A stretch of 6,115 bases of DNA from Bacillota bacterium (GTDB taxonomy: Bacteria > Bacillota > Clostridia > DSM-8532), in contig JAEZBW010000061.1 in assembly GCA_023426765.1 (NCBI GenBank), forward strand, positions 1 through 6,115, read 5' to 3'. Numbering within the stretch: position 1 is the stretch's first letter; every line of letters begins with the position of its first letter. The translations under genes and the position numbers were made by a program. The notes under the pieces are model-generated. The model did no database searches, had not been told where the DNA came from, and saw nothing but the letters and a program-made list of their open reading frames with translations. This document shows positions 5,658-6,115 of this stretch, one piece after another.

Positions 5658-6115
5658 CTACAATTTCCGGTTTTGCGCTGCTTTCAGCTTTGGCTGGAAA
5701 TAGAATTTACCCTGAGTATCCAAAGAGGCATAAAAAATATCCTCCGGATCAGACCAGCCATGATCCTGAAGCTGCTTTTCCAGCCAAGCGGCATCCAGCT
5801 TCACAAGCTTCAGGCCTTTATGATTGATTTTTCCGTCTATAATCAAGTCCACCGAAATGCCTTCATATTTTGTTTCTATTCCCAGATCGGCGGGGACTAA
5901 AGTCCTTTTCTGAGATTTCAGCACAAGGCTCAGCTGTCCGTTTGTTTCCAGAATTCCGTGCTCCACATCTGAAATATTCTGAACTCCGGCGATCCGCAGC
6001 TGTTCAAGCAGATCATTGATGGTATATAATTCCTTTCGCAGATTCTGCTCCTGCAGGCTTCCGTTCATAATCATAATGCGGGGAATGCCGCAAATCAGTT
6101 CTCTGGCCTTCACAC
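5658..6115 (-). CDS. DUF421 (YetF-like) membrane protein, C-terminal part, partial
   Basis: The gene enters from the right edge on the minus strand and ends with TAG at 5658-5660. About 152 codons are visible; the GTG at 6113 is most likely an internal valine, because homologues have an N-terminal membrane part of several helices that would lie outside the window. The visible part is the soluble domain of the DUF421/YetF family, with MNGSLQEQNLRK, INDLLEQLR and ILETNGQLS segments typical of it. It contains two related halves (about residues 12-64 and 88-141 of the visible fragment) that align without gaps at an offset of 76, including LETNG against LDTQG. The biochemical role of the family is poorly defined, so none is assigned. 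No terminator is visible after its stop. Confidence 0.88.
   Translation of the reverse strand, partial: VKARELICGIPRIMIMNGSLQEQNLRKELYTINDLLEQLRIAGVQNISDVEHGILETNGQLSLVLKSQKRTLVPADLGIETKYEGISVDLIIDGKINHKGLKLVKLDAAWLEKQLQDHGWSDPEDIFYASLDTQGKFYFQPKLKAAQNRKL

Overview
The window looks like chromosomal DNA of a low-to-moderate GC Gram-positive bacterium, most likely a member of Clostridia. The evidence is a LexA box of the Bacillus/Clostridium type, strong GGAGG-like ribosome binding sites, an FMN riboswitch with an intrinsic terminator in front of a stand-alone RibU, and close family matches for every recognisable protein. No mobile-element gene, tRNA, rRNA or CRISPR array was found.

Left part (1-3284): the last 19 codons of ribosomal protein S9 (rpsI) end at 62 and are followed by a textbook intrinsic terminator. 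After about 215 bp without a gene comes an extended -10 promoter whose -35 region lies under a near-perfect LexA box. It drives uvrA, which starts at 453 rather than at the in-frame ATG at 336. That upstream ATG lies inside the LexA box and upstream of the predicted transcription start. This is a stand-alone SOS-type uvrA.

Middle part (3285-4478): uvrA is followed by three imperfect tandem repeats, then a second sigma-A promoter, a strong hairpin at the predicted 5' end of the RNA, a complete FMN riboswitch and its terminator. An exact 8-nt complement between the 5' edge of the aptamer and the terminator arm gives a readable on/off switch. Downstream is ribU, the riboflavin-binding S component of an ECF transporter. 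High FMN should therefore stop synthesis of the riboflavin importer. A second promoter-like sequence after the terminator could bypass this control.

Right part (4479-6115): a perfect TTGACA overlaps the ribU stop codon and appears to start a transcript whose roughly 230-nt leader is rich in complementary segments, including a possible loop-to-leader pseudoknot. It precedes a hotdog-fold acyl-CoA thioesterase gene. This leader is the best candidate here for an undescribed or unassigned structured RNA. A 95-residue protein of unknown family follows. It converges, with only 6 bp between stop codons, on the 3' part of a DUF421 (YetF-like) membrane-protein gene that enters from the right edge on the minus strand.
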